Origin: Fibrobacter succinogenes
GTDB lineage: Bacteria > Fibrobacterota > Fibrobacteria > Fibrobacterales > Fibrobacteraceae
NCBI GenBank assembly: GCA_902799745.1
Contig: CADCBQ010000013.1
Location: 1 to 64,000, forward strand
DNA length: 64,000 nucleotides
Reading direction: 5' to 3'
This document shows positions 53,437-62,778 of the stretch, piece after piece. Every line of letters starts with the position of its first letter. Position 1 is the first letter of the stretch. The notes beneath the pieces were generated by a model that ran no database searches, had not been told where the DNA came from, and saw only the letters and a program-made list of their open reading frames with translations. The position numbers were made by a program, and so were the translations under genes.

Positions 53437-54122
53437 ACGCCATCATCAATTCTCCCCTGTTCGGAATTTTACTTTCGCTTGTCGCCTTCGAAATCGGCGT
53501 CACCATTAGCAAAAAATTCAAGTATTCTTTCTTGAACCCGCTCCTGATTGCAAACATCTTGATTGTGGGATTCCTGCTTACTACAGGAATCAGCCTTGAA
53601 AGCTACAACGTGGGCGGCGACTATATTTCCGTCATGCTTTCGCCCGCTACCGTGGTGCTCGCAGTCCCCCTCTATAGGCAAATTTCCAAGCTCAAGCAAT
53701 TCTGGAAACCGATTCTCGCCGGAATTTTTGCGGGCAGCCTCACCTCACTTGCCTGCGTCATTGTCGTAAGCAAACTCGTCGGCCTCAGCGATACGCTCAT
53801 GCTTTCGCTTTTGCCCAAGTCCATCACGATTCCTATGGGTTCTGTGGTGTCGGCACAAATCGGCGGCATTCCGCCTGTCACCATTATCGCCATCACCATT
53901 ACGGGAATCACAGGCGCCGTGGCCGCTCCTGCCGTATGCAGATTCTGTCGCATCAAGAATAAAGTGGCCCAAGGTATCGCAATCGGTACCGCAAGCCATG
54001 CGCTTGGCACCACTAGGGCTATGGAAATAGGCGAAGTTCAAGGCGCCATGAGCAGCCTTTCTATCGGAGTCGCAGGCCTGTTCACCGCCATCGTCGCCCC
54101 GATAATCATCAGCCTGATTTAA
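53433..54122 (+). CDS. lrgB: LrgB-family membrane protein
   Basis: 229 residues, mostly hydrophobic with six or more helices. The conserved LrgB features are ESYNVGGDYISVMLSPATV (about 42-60, key GG and LSPAT), LLPKSITIPMGSVVSAQIGG (about 126-145) and GIGTASHALGT-like AIGTASHALGTTRAME (about 185-200). It acts with LrgA in the inner membrane. The start overlaps lrgA by ATGA, so the two are coupled. It converges on the SagB-like gene with 6 bases between the stops. Confidence 0.94.
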   Translation: MNAIINSPLFGILLSLVAFEIGVTISKKFKYSFLNPLLIANILIVGFLLTTGISLESYNVGGDYISVMLSPATVVLAVPLYRQISKLKQFWKPILAGIFAGSLTSLACVIVVSKLVGLSDTLMLSLLPKSITIPMGSVVSAQIGGIPPVTIIAITITGITGAVAAPAVCRFCRIKNKVAQGIAIGTASHALGTTRAMEIGEVQGAMSSLSIGVAGLFTAIVAPIIISLI

Positions 54123-54128
54123 AAGATT

Positions 54129-55505
54129 TTAAGCCTTGCCGACCAAGATTTCGGCAATAATACTTTCGGTTTCAGGAATATCGCACAACTTTCTCAGTTC
54201 GTCGTGATAAAAGAACCGCTCGTTGCGAGTCGTCTTGCGAAGCATTTGTCCCGATATATTCATCGATTCTGCCAAATAGCCCGCGTTCAAGTTCATATAA
54301 CGGTAAGCGCGCTCGCCAAGCAGGTTGCAAGATTCATTCAAATCAGCCGTCAACAGGAGTGCAAACGCCGTGTTTTCGGCCTCTTCGGGAACCATATGGC
54401 ACTTCGCAAACTTCTTCACGTTCAAAATGCCCGACTGCATAAAAATGGACTTGCGCACCGGCACATAGCGGTATACGCCCGGGAACACGAACATAACGTC
54501 AAACGAAATCACCCAAATTTTTAAAAGGCCCGCACCGAACAAGTTAATTTGCCCCACTTCAAGCCAGCGAAGCATACTCGAAAAATCATCCAAGTCAATT
54601 CCGACTTTTCGGTAAGGCGCAAACATTTTAAATGGCTCCGCAAGATCTTCAAGCTTACTCAAATAAGTGGGGGCATCGAACTTGGCAGGCGTCAGCGGGA
54701 ATTCTTCGCCCGGGAGCGCCTGCGCCGCAAGCCTACGAATGCGGATACACTTCGTAAGGTCGGTAATGTTTTCTACCCGGTTCTGGCGCATGAACATGGC
54801 CGCATATCGCGAAGCATCGTAGCCCACATCGGGTTCCATTTCGCCGCGGTTCGAATACGCCGTTTCGCCGACACCGCCATCGACCGAATCAAACGCAAGT
54901 TCGCTATATTCCGGGAACACGGCAAGAGCTGCAAGCGGAATCTCTGTCGAAGGCAATCCGAGTGCTACCGCAATTTCATCATCCACAAATCCACTGAGCG
55001 CAAAAACTTTGGCACCCTTCGATTTTGAATGCAACATCACGCTTGCCGCACACGAACCCGCATCTTGCATAACCTGCGCATACGCCGCTTCTCTATAATG
55101 CCAAACGGCGCGTTCCAAAAGGCCCGTAAAAATATAAAGCAGCGGAGCTTCTTCTGCAAAATCCTTATCCGGGAAAGCTGCCACAATCTTCTTCATTTCA
55201 TCGCGGCCACCGATACGCACCAATTGCCCCACCACATCGGGCACCTTGCTACGACCCGCCGCATCGTAGGCATACACGCCATCGGGCACATGTCGCCCGT
55301 GTATGACAACATATACTCCGACAGGCTTTAAATTGTCGCCCGACACATAACCAAATGTTGGTATTTCGTCTCGGTGCATGTCAATTCGATTGCACCCTTT
55401 ATAGCGCCTGTCTGGATTTTTCTGTGATTCCCAACACAAATCTATAGGCTTTTCCTTGCGGGCAAAGCTAATGGATCTATGGTAATTTTCAGAAAAAAAG
55501 CGCAT
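54129..55505 (-). CDS. SagB-type FMN-dependent dehydrogenase homologue, stand-alone
   Basis: 458 residues with two nitroreductase-like halves. The first half has AEEAPLLYIFTGLLERAVWHY, then DAGSCAASVMLHSKSKG and GFVDDEIAVALGLPSTEIPL (about 120-195). The second has PGVYRYVPVRKSIF, LLLTADL and LGERAYRYMNLNAGYLAESM (about 350-430), ending EILVGKA. These match the SagB/thiazole-oxazole oxidase family, which uses FMN to oxidise azolines in modified peptides. No cyclodehydratase (YcaO), precursor peptide or transporter gene is adjacent, so its substrate is unknown. Other nitroreductase-family functions remain possible. Confidence 0.8.
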   Translation of the reverse strand: MRFFSENYHRSISFARKEKPIDLCWESQKNPDRRYKGCNRIDMHRDEIPTFGYVSGDNLKPVGVYVVIHGRHVPDGVYAYDAAGRSKVPDVVGQLVRIGGRDEMKKIVAAFPDKDFAEEAPLLYIFTGLLERAVWHYREAAYAQVMQDAGSCAASVMLHSKSKGAKVFALSGFVDDEIAVALGLPSTEIPLAALAVFPEYSELAFDSVDGGVGETAYSNRGEMEPDVGYDASRYAAMFMRQNRVENITDLTKCIRIRRLAAQALPGEEFPLTPAKFDAPTYLSKLEDLAEPFKMFAPYRKVGIDLDDFSSMLRWLEVGQINLFGAGLLKIWVISFDVMFVFPGVYRYVPVRKSIFMQSGILNVKKFAKCHMVPEEAENTAFALLLTADLNESCNLLGERAYRYMNLNAGYLAESMNISGQMLRKTTRNERFFYHDELRKLCDIPETESIIAEILVGKA

Positions 55506-55668
55506 TTATGAGAAAAATAGCAAAAAAAAGCCAAAACAGGGCACGATACACCCGATACACCTGTACAAAAACAGGCCAATTCACTAAACTCATTACGTCC
55601 ATTTAATAATAGATTAAGGGTAAAAGGGAATTGGGACAACCCAAGGTTTCAAACAAAATGAGGTTCAT
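55506..55668. other. Divergent intergenic region
   Basis: 163 bases between the SagB-like gene and the cellulase. It holds a short direct repeat (CGATACACC-type, near 55544-55562), a CCTGT-ACAAAA-ACAGG hairpin (about 55559-55574) and an AT-rich stretch TTTAATAATAGATTAA that could carry the cellulase promoter. No small precursor-peptide gene is seen. Confidence 0.4.
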
Positions 55669-57687
55669 ATGAATTTCAAGACTAAATCAAGTTTAGCACT
55701 CTCTGCAGCGGCACTTCTCTTCTTGAGTGCCTGCGGTGACGATTCCAGCAAGTCGGCAGCACCCGACGAACAACCGGTTATTAATCCGACTGATTCTACA
55801 ACAACTCCTACCCCGCTTCCGAATGATTCCACAAGGATTCCGGCAGACTCTACCGCAAACCAACCCGACTCTACCGTAACCCCTTCGGACACAACGAATA
55901 AGGAACCTTCTACCAATCCTAACGAAGGCTCCATCACTCCTGCCACAGGCAAGGGTCTCTTGGTTGATGACTTCGAAGATGGCGACAACCATTCAACTGC
56001 ATTAGACGATTATTGGTACACTTACAACGACAACGATAATGACGGAGCCTCTGTCATCACGACTCCCGTAAACGAAGACGGAGATATTGTCGCCGGCGCC
56101 GTCAATAACGGTTCCAACTATGCATTGCAAGTCAACTATACACTCGACAAGGGCGAATACGCATACGACCCGTATGTGGGTTGGGGAATCCAGGTTGCCC
56201 TCGACGACGCCAACGGTCGTTTCGGTGGCATTACCTACTGGTACAAGGGAGGCGCTCACGAAGTCCACATCGAAGTAAGCGACGTTAAGGACTACGATGT
56301 TCACCTGGCCAAGGTCAAGGCCTCTCGCACCTGGACACAGGCTGTCATCCGCTTTAAGGATTTAGTCCAAGGCGGCTGGGGCGAAGAAGTCGCATTCGAC
56401 GCCAAGCACATCAAGGCTATCAGCTTCCAAGCCAAGGGCGGCGCCAAAGTCACTAGCGATTCGCTCTTTATCGACAACATTTACCTGCAAGACACCTCTG
56501 AGGTCGAAGCAGACAAGCCCGATATGGAAATCAAGGATCCGGTCATTCCGACTGTTGAATTCACCGAAACCGAAATCACAGTCACAAACCCGCTGCAGGC
56601 AAAGGCCATGAAGTACCTGAACAAGGGTATCAACTTTACCAACTGGCTTGAAAATGCCGACGGCAAGTTCAAGAAATTCGTCTTCGACGAAACCGACATC
56701 AAGCTTTTGGCAGACAACGGAATCAAGAGCCTCCGCTTGCCCATTGACCTCGACCTGTACGCCACCAACCGCGACGCATTCGTCAAGGACACCACGGGAA
56801 CCGTCGAACTCAAATTCGATGACGACTCCCTGTTCATGGTTCTCGATTCCTTCGTAGAATGGACCGGCAAACATGGCATTTCGTTCGTGATTGACTACCA
56901 CGAATATGACAATAGCTACAACGCTACCAGCGCCAAGGATAACAAGTATATCCAAATGATGGCTGAAACTTGGAAGCATGTAGCCGCCCACTATGCCGAA
57001 AACACTCGCGAAGACATTTTCTTCGAACTGCTGAACGAACCCGACATGTCTAACGGCAAGGTGACCGCCGCCCAGTGGACCGTTGCCGCACAGGCCATGA
57101 TCGATTCCATCCGCAGCGTCGACAAGAAACACACGATTCTCTTTGGTGATGCCCAGTGGTATTCTATCAGTTTGCTCGCCAAGCGTACCCCGTTCACCGA
57201 CGACAACATCATCTACGTGATTCACACCTATGAACCGTTCGCCTTCACCCACCAGGGTGGTTCCTGGACCGACTACGCCACCATCAAGGGAATCCCGTTC
57301 CCCTACGATCCGGCCAAGTGGTCTACGGTTTCTGGCGATTTCGGTGTCACCAAGAGCACTCAGAGTTACGTGAAAACGAATATCAAGAACTACTACAAGA
57401 CCGGCAGCAAGGAAGCCATCTTGGAACAGATTCTCAAGGCCAAGAAGTGGGCAGCCACCAACAATGTTCCGGTCATCATCAACGAATTCGGCGCATTGAA
57501 CCTCCGCTCCACGGCTCAGGACCGCTTGAACTACCTGACCGCCATGCGCGAAATCTGCGACACGCTCCAGATTCCTTGGACGCACTGGGGTTACACCGGA
57601 AACTTCTCGCTGTTCGAAGGTGAACTTAAGGGCACCAAGCTCATCGACGGCATCGACAAGGCCCTTGGCCTCGGCGTTGCAGAATAA
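55669..57687 (+). CDS. Cellulase lipoprotein: CBM11-like module plus GH5
   Basis: 672 residues. The lipobox LSAC has Cys22. Residues 23-90 are a Pro/Ser/Thr/Asp linker. A CBM11-like module starts at GLLVDDFEDGDN (about 94) and runs to about 275, with YVGWGIQVAL and ITYWYKGG. The GH5 barrel covers about 305-672: the acid/base Glu457 is in ELLNEPD, the nucleophile Glu606 in IINEFGA, and IDYHEYDN and YVIHTYEPF are typical. It should cut beta-1,4-glucan at the cell surface. The CBM-enzyme combination fits cellulose-degrading Fibrobacter. The gene ends in a clear terminator. Confidence 0.94.
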   Translation: MNFKTKSSLALSAAALLFLSACGDDSSKSAAPDEQPVINPTDSTTTPTPLPNDSTRIPADSTANQPDSTVTPSDTTNKEPSTNPNEGSITPATGKGLLVDDFEDGDNHSTALDDYWYTYNDNDNDGASVITTPVNEDGDIVAGAVNNGSNYALQVNYTLDKGEYAYDPYVGWGIQVALDDANGRFGGITYWYKGGAHEVHIEVSDVKDYDVHLAKVKASRTWTQAVIRFKDLVQGGWGEEVAFDAKHIKAISFQAKGGAKVTSDSLFIDNIYLQDTSEVEADKPDMEIKDPVIPTVEFTETEITVTNPLQAKAMKYLNKGINFTNWLENADGKFKKFVFDETDIKLLADNGIKSLRLPIDLDLYATNRDAFVKDTTGTVELKFDDDSLFMVLDSFVEWTGKHGISFVIDYHEYDNSYNATSAKDNKYIQMMAETWKHVAAHYAENTREDIFFELLNEPDMSNGKVTAAQWTVAAQAMIDSIRSVDKKHTILFGDAQWYSISLLAKRTPFTDDNIIYVIHTYEPFAFTHQGGSWTDYATIKGIPFPYDPAKWSTVSGDFGVTKSTQSYVKTNIKNYYKTGSKEAILEQILKAKKWAATNNVPVIINEFGALNLRSTAQDRLNYLTAMREICDTLQIPWTHWGYTGNFSLFEGELKGTKLIDGIDKALGLGVAE

Positions 57688-57715
57688 TAAATAAGCTTAA
57701 ACATCAACTCCTTAG

Positions 57716-57749
57716 AGCCGCGTAACCATCCCAGGTTGCGCGGCTTTTT
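57716..57749 (+). terminator. Rho-independent terminator of the cellulase gene
   Basis: AGCCGCGTAACC-ATCCCA-GGTTGCGCGGCT forms a 12-bp stem with one G-T pair, followed by TTTT. Confidence 0.92.
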
Positions 57750-57778
57750 CCTCCCTTTTTTGTATATTGTAGTTAACT

Positions 57779-60700
57779 ATGCGTGCGTCTATTTCGAGTT
57801 TTGTATTTCTTGTAACGGCAAGTGTTTCAGCCTTCGCCGTAGGCTTTTACGGCAACAACAGCGACATTCGCTGGAAGGCCGCAAGCACCGACCATTTCAA
57901 CTTTGTTTACCCCGCCGAATACAGCTCGCACGCATCAAAAGTTTCCGCTTACGCCGAAGCCGTCTACGATTCCGTCGTAAACCGCTACCATCACGATTTA
58001 CCCGGCCGCGTCAGCGCAACGCTCAACAATGCCCTTTACAGTAACGGCAACGCCATTCCAAGCGAAAACTCGATCAACCTCTGGCTCACCAACTGGGACT
58101 TTAAAATCCGCAGTAGCCATGGTTGGCTTTCCGACGTAGTCACCCACGAATTCAGCCACCTGGTCAGTATCGAAAACGCAAGCAAGTTTAAGCCGAGCAT
58201 TTACGGTCTGCAAGTCAGCTATACCGACTACTACAACGAACGCACTACGCAAGATTTTGCAAGCTTAATCCCTTTTACATTGCAACCGCTCTGGCTTGCC
58301 GAAGGAACTGCGCAATACGAATCGAGCCGAATGGGCTTTGATGCCTGGGATACCCACCGCGACATGTTGCTTCGCGTGGCAGCCCTGAACGACAGCCTCC
58401 TTACGCTCCCCTACATGCACGACTTTTCGGACAACTCGCTGTTCGCCGAACTCGGGCCCTACACGCAAGGTTTTTCGCTCGTACGCTATATCAGCGCCAC
58501 CTATGGCGAAGACGCCATGCCCAAAATTTGGCACGAGATGTCCAAGTACAACAGGCTCACGCTCAATGGCGCCATCAAGAAGGTTCTCGGCTTAAGCGAG
58601 CAGGAACTCTACGATAACTGGAAAAAAGCCATTACCGAACAATACAAGGCCCAACGCGATTCCCTGGGCACGCTTGTAGAAGGCACCAAGATGACCGAAG
58701 GATCCTTCTGGCAAGATTTCCCGGTGGTCGCAGGCAAAAACCTTTACGGCGTTTCAAACTTTGGCGGGCTCTGGTTCGATGGCGGACTTTTCAAAATGCC
58801 GCTAGAGCCCAAAGACACAAGCAAGAAAGATGAAGTTGTCGACGGCGTTGAAATCGGCGAAATCACCGTCGAAAATGAAAACGCTGATTCTACGATTGAA
58901 ATTGGCGACTATGCCAAGCATGGTTTCAAGCTCAAAAAGCCTTGGCTCGACAAGGGCATCGATGTTTACGAAGACAGCGTACAAGGCCCGATGCTCGCTT
59001 ACGTGAACTACCAGAACCGCGACAAAGATGGCCACGCCCACTTCGATATTGCCGTAAGCGATACCAACAAGAATTCCGTAACGGTCACCTATCTCGCCGA
59101 CGCCGTCTATCCGGCCATCGACAAGCAGGGCACCACGATAATCTTTGCCATGCGTGAACCTTACAGCACACGCTTCAAACTTGCCAAGGTTCCGTTCCCG
59201 AAAGACATCAAGGATTACACCTCCGAAGATCCGGTTGACCTCTTTGTCCCGGATTCCAAATTTGACTACTACAACATTTACAGTCCCAAGTTCAGCCCCG
59301 ACGGCAAGCGCATCGCTTTCGGATTCTTTGACGACAAGACCCGCGGCATCGCCATCATCGATAGCGACGGCAAGAATTTCAAGATTGTCTCGACCGAAGG
59401 CTTTGACGAACGCGACGTGAACTGGATTGACGACGACAAGATTGTTTTCGCAAGCAACCGAAACGGAATCTTCAACCTTATTGAAAAGACTCTTTCGACA
59501 GGTGCCGAGCGCCCGCTCACAAATGTGGTCGGCGGCGCATTCACTCCGGCTCTTGCAGGCGACACGCTCTACTTTACCGAATACGACAAGGACGGCTTTT
59601 CACTCTATAAAATGGCCTACGGCGCCACCCCGATGGTCGACGACACCACCGTAACCGTGACCGAGCGTGACAGCGTCATTCGGGTTGCAGACACCACATG
59701 GAATTGCCCCGATAGTGTCATCCCAAGCAACGTCGAAGGATCTGATTCCTGCGCCAAGGTTCCCGCTGTTGCCCTCCGCGATTCCATTCTGAAAATCACA
59801 GACACTACGCGCACCGTTACGCAAAAGCCAGCAGACGCCCAGATAACTCTTCGCGGCACACTCCCTACCCGCATCGAAAAGCCTCTTGAAATCGCCGATG
59901 TCGAATTCGCCGGTATCGAACGCGACTACAAGCCCATCCCGAACATTCCGCTATTTGTTCCGATGCTTGTATTCAGCGAAAACGCGCCCGACCTCACCGT
60001 CTTTGGCAACGGCAAACTCAAAGTCAAGGCAGGCCTTGCCGCCATCATCAGCGACGCTCTCAAGAAGAACACCGTGCAAATCGGATTCCTGCTGGAACTC
60101 GGCAACGGCATTGACTACATCAACGGCGACGGCCTCAACCCCGAACAAGAAAAAGAATTCTTCGTTTCTTGGGAAAACAAGAGCACGCCACTGGATCTCT
60201 CGCTCAGCTACACCTACGCCAACTATACCAGCAAAGACACACTCCGCTACGAAGATGTACGCGCCAACGGAGGCGACAGCATCGGCATTACCCACTACGC
60301 CATTCCGATGCAAGCCATTATGGCAGGAGCCGGCTACAGCATCTTCAAGAGCATTGACACATTGCAGGTTGCTGTCGGCTACGACTGGGCAAACTTCAAC
60401 CTCTACGAAGACAATTTCGACTGGACTTACCAGAAACGCTTAAGCCTGCTCGTCGCCCTCGGCCTTTACGGCGACCATGCCGAAGGCTCCGAAATCAACG
60501 GCCAAGGCAACGGAATGCGTCTGTACCTGCAGTCCTCCAATTCCGACCTGTACCGTCCAGGTACATTCGCCGAAAGCTTTACGGTTAACTCCAACGGAAA
60601 AATCACGCCCAAGTACCGCAACTTCCACATCAACGAAGTCGGCCTGAATCTTTACGGCAGCATCCAGAGTCCGCTTACCGGCGCCCGCCTTGCGGCCGGC

Positions 60701-61234
60701 GGAAAAATCGCCGGCGTGTACAAGTGGAGCACCGACGCCAAGCAAGATACTCTCGACTCTTACTACTACGACGCTCTATTCCTTGAAGGCTACCCCTACC
60801 TGCGCAACTCCGAAAATTACACCCTCGCCGGCATGCGCACCGCCATCGCCGAACTCCACTACCTATTCCCGGTATACGACGACTGGCGCAAGAGCGCCTG
60901 GATCTTTGAAACGCGCAGTTTCTACATCGACTTGTTCTCGCAAATGGGTGCCGCCTGGAACGGCAAATGGTACGACACCGACAAGCTCACCGACCACCGT
61001 TTCTGGGACCGCTCCGTGGGCCTCACCTTCCGCATGAGCAACCGAATCTTCTACAGCGTTCCGTTCGACATCTCGCTCACACTCGCCCGCGGCCTAAGCC
61101 GCATCGGCGAAGACGAAAACTTGCACGGTGGCGAAAAGCTCACACCGATCGACCTTCCGGTCATTCCCGAAAGCATCGCCCCCACCCGCATCAAGTTCTC
61201 CATCGGAATGGGGTTCATAAATTCATGGCAATGA
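57779..61234 (+). CDS. Zinc-peptidase-like / TolB-propeller / beta-barrel outer-membrane protein
   Basis: 1151 residues with a signal peptide (about 1-20, ending SAFA). Residues about 28-300 resemble peptidase MA: HEFSH with His123, Glu124 and His127, and the third ligand Glu175 in WLAEGTAQYE, so the zinc site looks complete. Residues about 400-640 contain TolB/WD40-like repeats (YNIYSPKFSPDGKRIAFG, DVNWIDDDKIVFASNRNG). Residues about 690-1151 are beta-strand rich and end KFSIGMGFINSWQ, like an outer-membrane barrel. A repeat-coded insert (VIPSNVEGS) sits near 647. Such proteins are known in FCB genomes, but their role is not established. TATATT lies 10 bases before the ATG. Confidence 0.85.
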   Translation: MRASISSFVFLVTASVSAFAVGFYGNNSDIRWKAASTDHFNFVYPAEYSSHASKVSAYAEAVYDSVVNRYHHDLPGRVSATLNNALYSNGNAIPSENSINLWLTNWDFKIRSSHGWLSDVVTHEFSHLVSIENASKFKPSIYGLQVSYTDYYNERTTQDFASLIPFTLQPLWLAEGTAQYESSRMGFDAWDTHRDMLLRVAALNDSLLTLPYMHDFSDNSLFAELGPYTQGFSLVRYISATYGEDAMPKIWHEMSKYNRLTLNGAIKKVLGLSEQELYDNWKKAITEQYKAQRDSLGTLVEGTKMTEGSFWQDFPVVAGKNLYGVSNFGGLWFDGGLFKMPLEPKDTSKKDEVVDGVEIGEITVENENADSTIEIGDYAKHGFKLKKPWLDKGIDVYEDSVQGPMLAYVNYQNRDKDGHAHFDIAVSDTNKNSVTVTYLADAVYPAIDKQGTTIIFAMREPYSTRFKLAKVPFPKDIKDYTSEDPVDLFVPDSKFDYYNIYSPKFSPDGKRIAFGFFDDKTRGIAIIDSDGKNFKIVSTEGFDERDVNWIDDDKIVFASNRNGIFNLIEKTLSTGAERPLTNVVGGAFTPALAGDTLYFTEYDKDGFSLYKMAYGATPMVDDTTVTVTERDSVIRVADTTWNCPDSVIPSNVEGSDSCAKVPAVALRDSILKITDTTRTVTQKPADAQITLRGTLPTRIEKPLEIADVEFAGIERDYKPIPNIPLFVPMLVFSENAPDLTVFGNGKLKVKAGLAAIISDALKKNTVQIGFLLELGNGIDYINGDGLNPEQEKEFFVSWENKSTPLDLSLSYTYANYTSKDTLRYEDVRANGGDSIGITHYAIPMQAIMAGAGYSIFKSIDTLQVAVGYDWANFNLYEDNFDWTYQKRLSLLVALGLYGDHAEGSEINGQGNGMRLYLQSSNSDLYRPGTFAESFTVNSNGKITPKYRNFHINEVGLNLYGSIQSPLTGARLAAGGKIAGVYKWSTDAKQDTLDSYYYDALFLEGYPYLRNSENYTLAGMRTAIAELHYLFPVYDDWRKSAWIFETRSFYIDLFSQMGAAWNGKWYDTDKLTDHRFWDRSVGLTFRMSNRIFYSVPFDISLTLARGLSRIGEDENLHGGEKLTPIDLPVIPESIAPTRIKFSIGMGFINSWQ
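59715..59743 (+). repeat. Dispersed GTCATCC...GTCGAAGGATC repeat inside a coding gene
   Basis: GTGTCATCCCAAGCAACGTC followed by GAAGGATCT encodes part of DSVIPSNVEGSD in frame. It is a short member of the family at 33899 and 51103. Confidence 0.75.
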
Positions 61235-61346
61235 GCCATGAATTTATAGCTGCATCTACGGCTCGGTCATGTACAAACCTTCGGTTTGTCCGCGACTCTC
61301 GCCTTGCGATGTAGTTGTCAACAGTTGGCAATAGCCAACGAGCGAA
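61235..61346. other. Intergenic hairpins
   Basis: Two perfect small hairpins, ACAAACC-TTC-GGTTTGT (about 61272-61288) and GTTGGC-AATA-GCCAAC (about 61324-61339), lie between two converging genes. No T-run follows either, so termination is uncertain. Confidence 0.5.
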
Positions 61347-61799
61347 CTAAAGTTCACCGTATTTTTGTTTGGGTTTGACTTCGCCGGGGAGCAATTGCCC
61401 CGGACTTGTACGCATACCGTCTTTACCGGTAAAGTTCGGATTATACTGCTTGACCTGAGCCTTTTTCTGTTCAGCCTGCAAGTCCAGCATATGCCGTTCC
61501 CATTCCTGCATAGCCTGGTCCAGTTCCGCGCGGGCATTGAGCATCAGTTCCTTGAGCTGCATCAACTCAAGCATTTTGTCACGCTTCATAATCCAGAGCT
61601 CTTCTTCTTCGGGCATACGTTCGATATTAAAGAGCAGGTTCAGGTAATCTTCTTCAGCTTCACGGTACGCCTTTTCCATTTCCTTATAGACCATGTAACG
61701 GTCATCGACCATCGTCTGTTGCGGCGACGGATGCGAGGCACAGCCAACCATGACAAGTGCCGCTAAGAGAAACAATTGTACACTAAAGAACTTATGCAT
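61347..61799 (-). CDS. Small coiled-coil lipoprotein
   Basis: 150 residues. The lipobox is LVMVGC (Cys20). Residues about 30-115 are almost entirely charged helix with heptad-like spacing (YKEMEKAYREAEEDYLNLL, LMQLKELMLNARAELDQAM), a likely coiled coil. The C-terminus (KPKQKYGEL) is basic. The family is unknown. The envelope location and helical form suggest a structural or tethering role (inference). It is third in a minus-strand run of three lipoprotein genes, 61 bases after the second. Confidence 0.78.
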   Translation of the reverse strand: MHKFFSVQLFLLAALVMVGCASHPSPQQTMVDDRYMVYKEMEKAYREAEEDYLNLLFNIERMPEEEELWIMKRDKMLELMQLKELMLNARAELDQAMQEWERHMLDLQAEQKKAQVKQYNPNFTGKDGMRTSPGQLLPGEVKPKQKYGEL

Positions 61800-61860
61800 A
61801 GGCCCTTAAAATGCGAAATGAATAATGAACAATTAATAATTACTCATTTCACATCACTAA

Positions 61861-62775
61861 TTACTCATCATTCTCCGGTTTCTTGATCGTATACAGTCTT
61901 TCGAGCGTAATCTGGCTCTTGAAGGTCGCGGTGTCCTTCGTATCGGGGTTCACCATCGTGTGCACACCGACCTTGACCTCACGTTCCTGGCAAGGCACGC
62001 CCGTAGTCGGGTCGATCATGACTTCGAACTGGGTCTGGTATTCCGCCTTAAGGCCCTTGTTATACTTCTTGAAGTGTTCGGGAACAATATTGCTATTCAC
62101 ATGCTGTTCCCAAATGTAGTACGGGAAGCTTTCCTTTTCTTGCAGGTAAACAATGTAATCGAGGCAGCGACGATGGTCTCGGTTTTCAAAACCCTTCACC
62201 ACCACGGAGTCCACCTGAATCAAGGCAAAGTTCAAACGGCCCTGGTCTTTGAGCATCTGCGTAATGTTCCCCTTGGTCGGCACTTCGCCCAAAAGCATGT
62301 GGTCCATTTCCCAGCGGTGCTTTTCGAGGCGCCTCAAGTGCGGCTTGTAATCCGGATTCAAGAGCTGCTTACGCCAAACTTCAGGCATCGGAATGCGCGC
62401 AAGAAGCGAATCGTACCCGTCTTCAAGACCATCAACCGTCTTCACTTCGCGGTCAATAGCCGCCAAATCCACAGACTTAACACGCCAAGCAAGTTCCGAG
62501 GGCATGTAATTCTTCAAGTAACCACGCGACTTGTCCATCACGTAATCACGGTGCACCTTCAAGGTATCGCCCGCATTGGAATACGTCAAGTTCGCATAGG
62601 CGGCAGTCACCGTACCCATCTGTTCGTTGCCGTTCAAGTCTATAGTCGAAAAATAACCTTCAGCATAAAGTTCCACCGAAACAGGGGCATCCACCTTATA
62701 GCTTACATTTACTTTAGATTCACCGCAACCGCCGAGTACCAAGGCAGCTGTGACTGCGCACAATAATTTTTTCAT
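61861..62775 (-). CDS. Lipoprotein of unknown function
   Basis: 304 residues with lipobox LVLGGC (Cys17). The rest is a mixed alpha/beta protein with basic-aromatic stretches (LRRLEKHRWEMDHML, HRRCLDYIVYLQ). There are two further cysteines, near 204 and in GVPCQEREVKVG. No family is recognised. It lies 3 bases after the upstream lipoprotein gene, so the two are almost certainly co-translated. Confidence 0.75.
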   Translation of the reverse strand: MKKLLCAVTAALVLGGCGESKVNVSYKVDAPVSVELYAEGYFSTIDLNGNEQMGTVTAAYANLTYSNAGDTLKVHRDYVMDKSRGYLKNYMPSELAWRVKSVDLAAIDREVKTVDGLEDGYDSLLARIPMPEVWRKQLLNPDYKPHLRRLEKHRWEMDHMLLGEVPTKGNITQMLKDQGRLNFALIQVDSVVVKGFENRDHRRCLDYIVYLQEKESFPYYIWEQHVNSNIVPEHFKKYNKGLKAEYQTQFEVMIDPTTGVPCQEREVKVGVHTMVNPDTKDTATFKSQITLERLYTIKKPENDE

Positions 62776-62778
62776 GAA

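Noticed and set aside
55506-55668. Precursor peptide gene next to the SagB-like enzyme
   Set aside because: No short frame with a ribosome site and a Cys/Ser/Thr-rich core is present on either strand.
61272-61288. Terminator after the peptidase/propeller gene
   Set aside because: The hairpin is perfect, but neither strand has a T-run after it.
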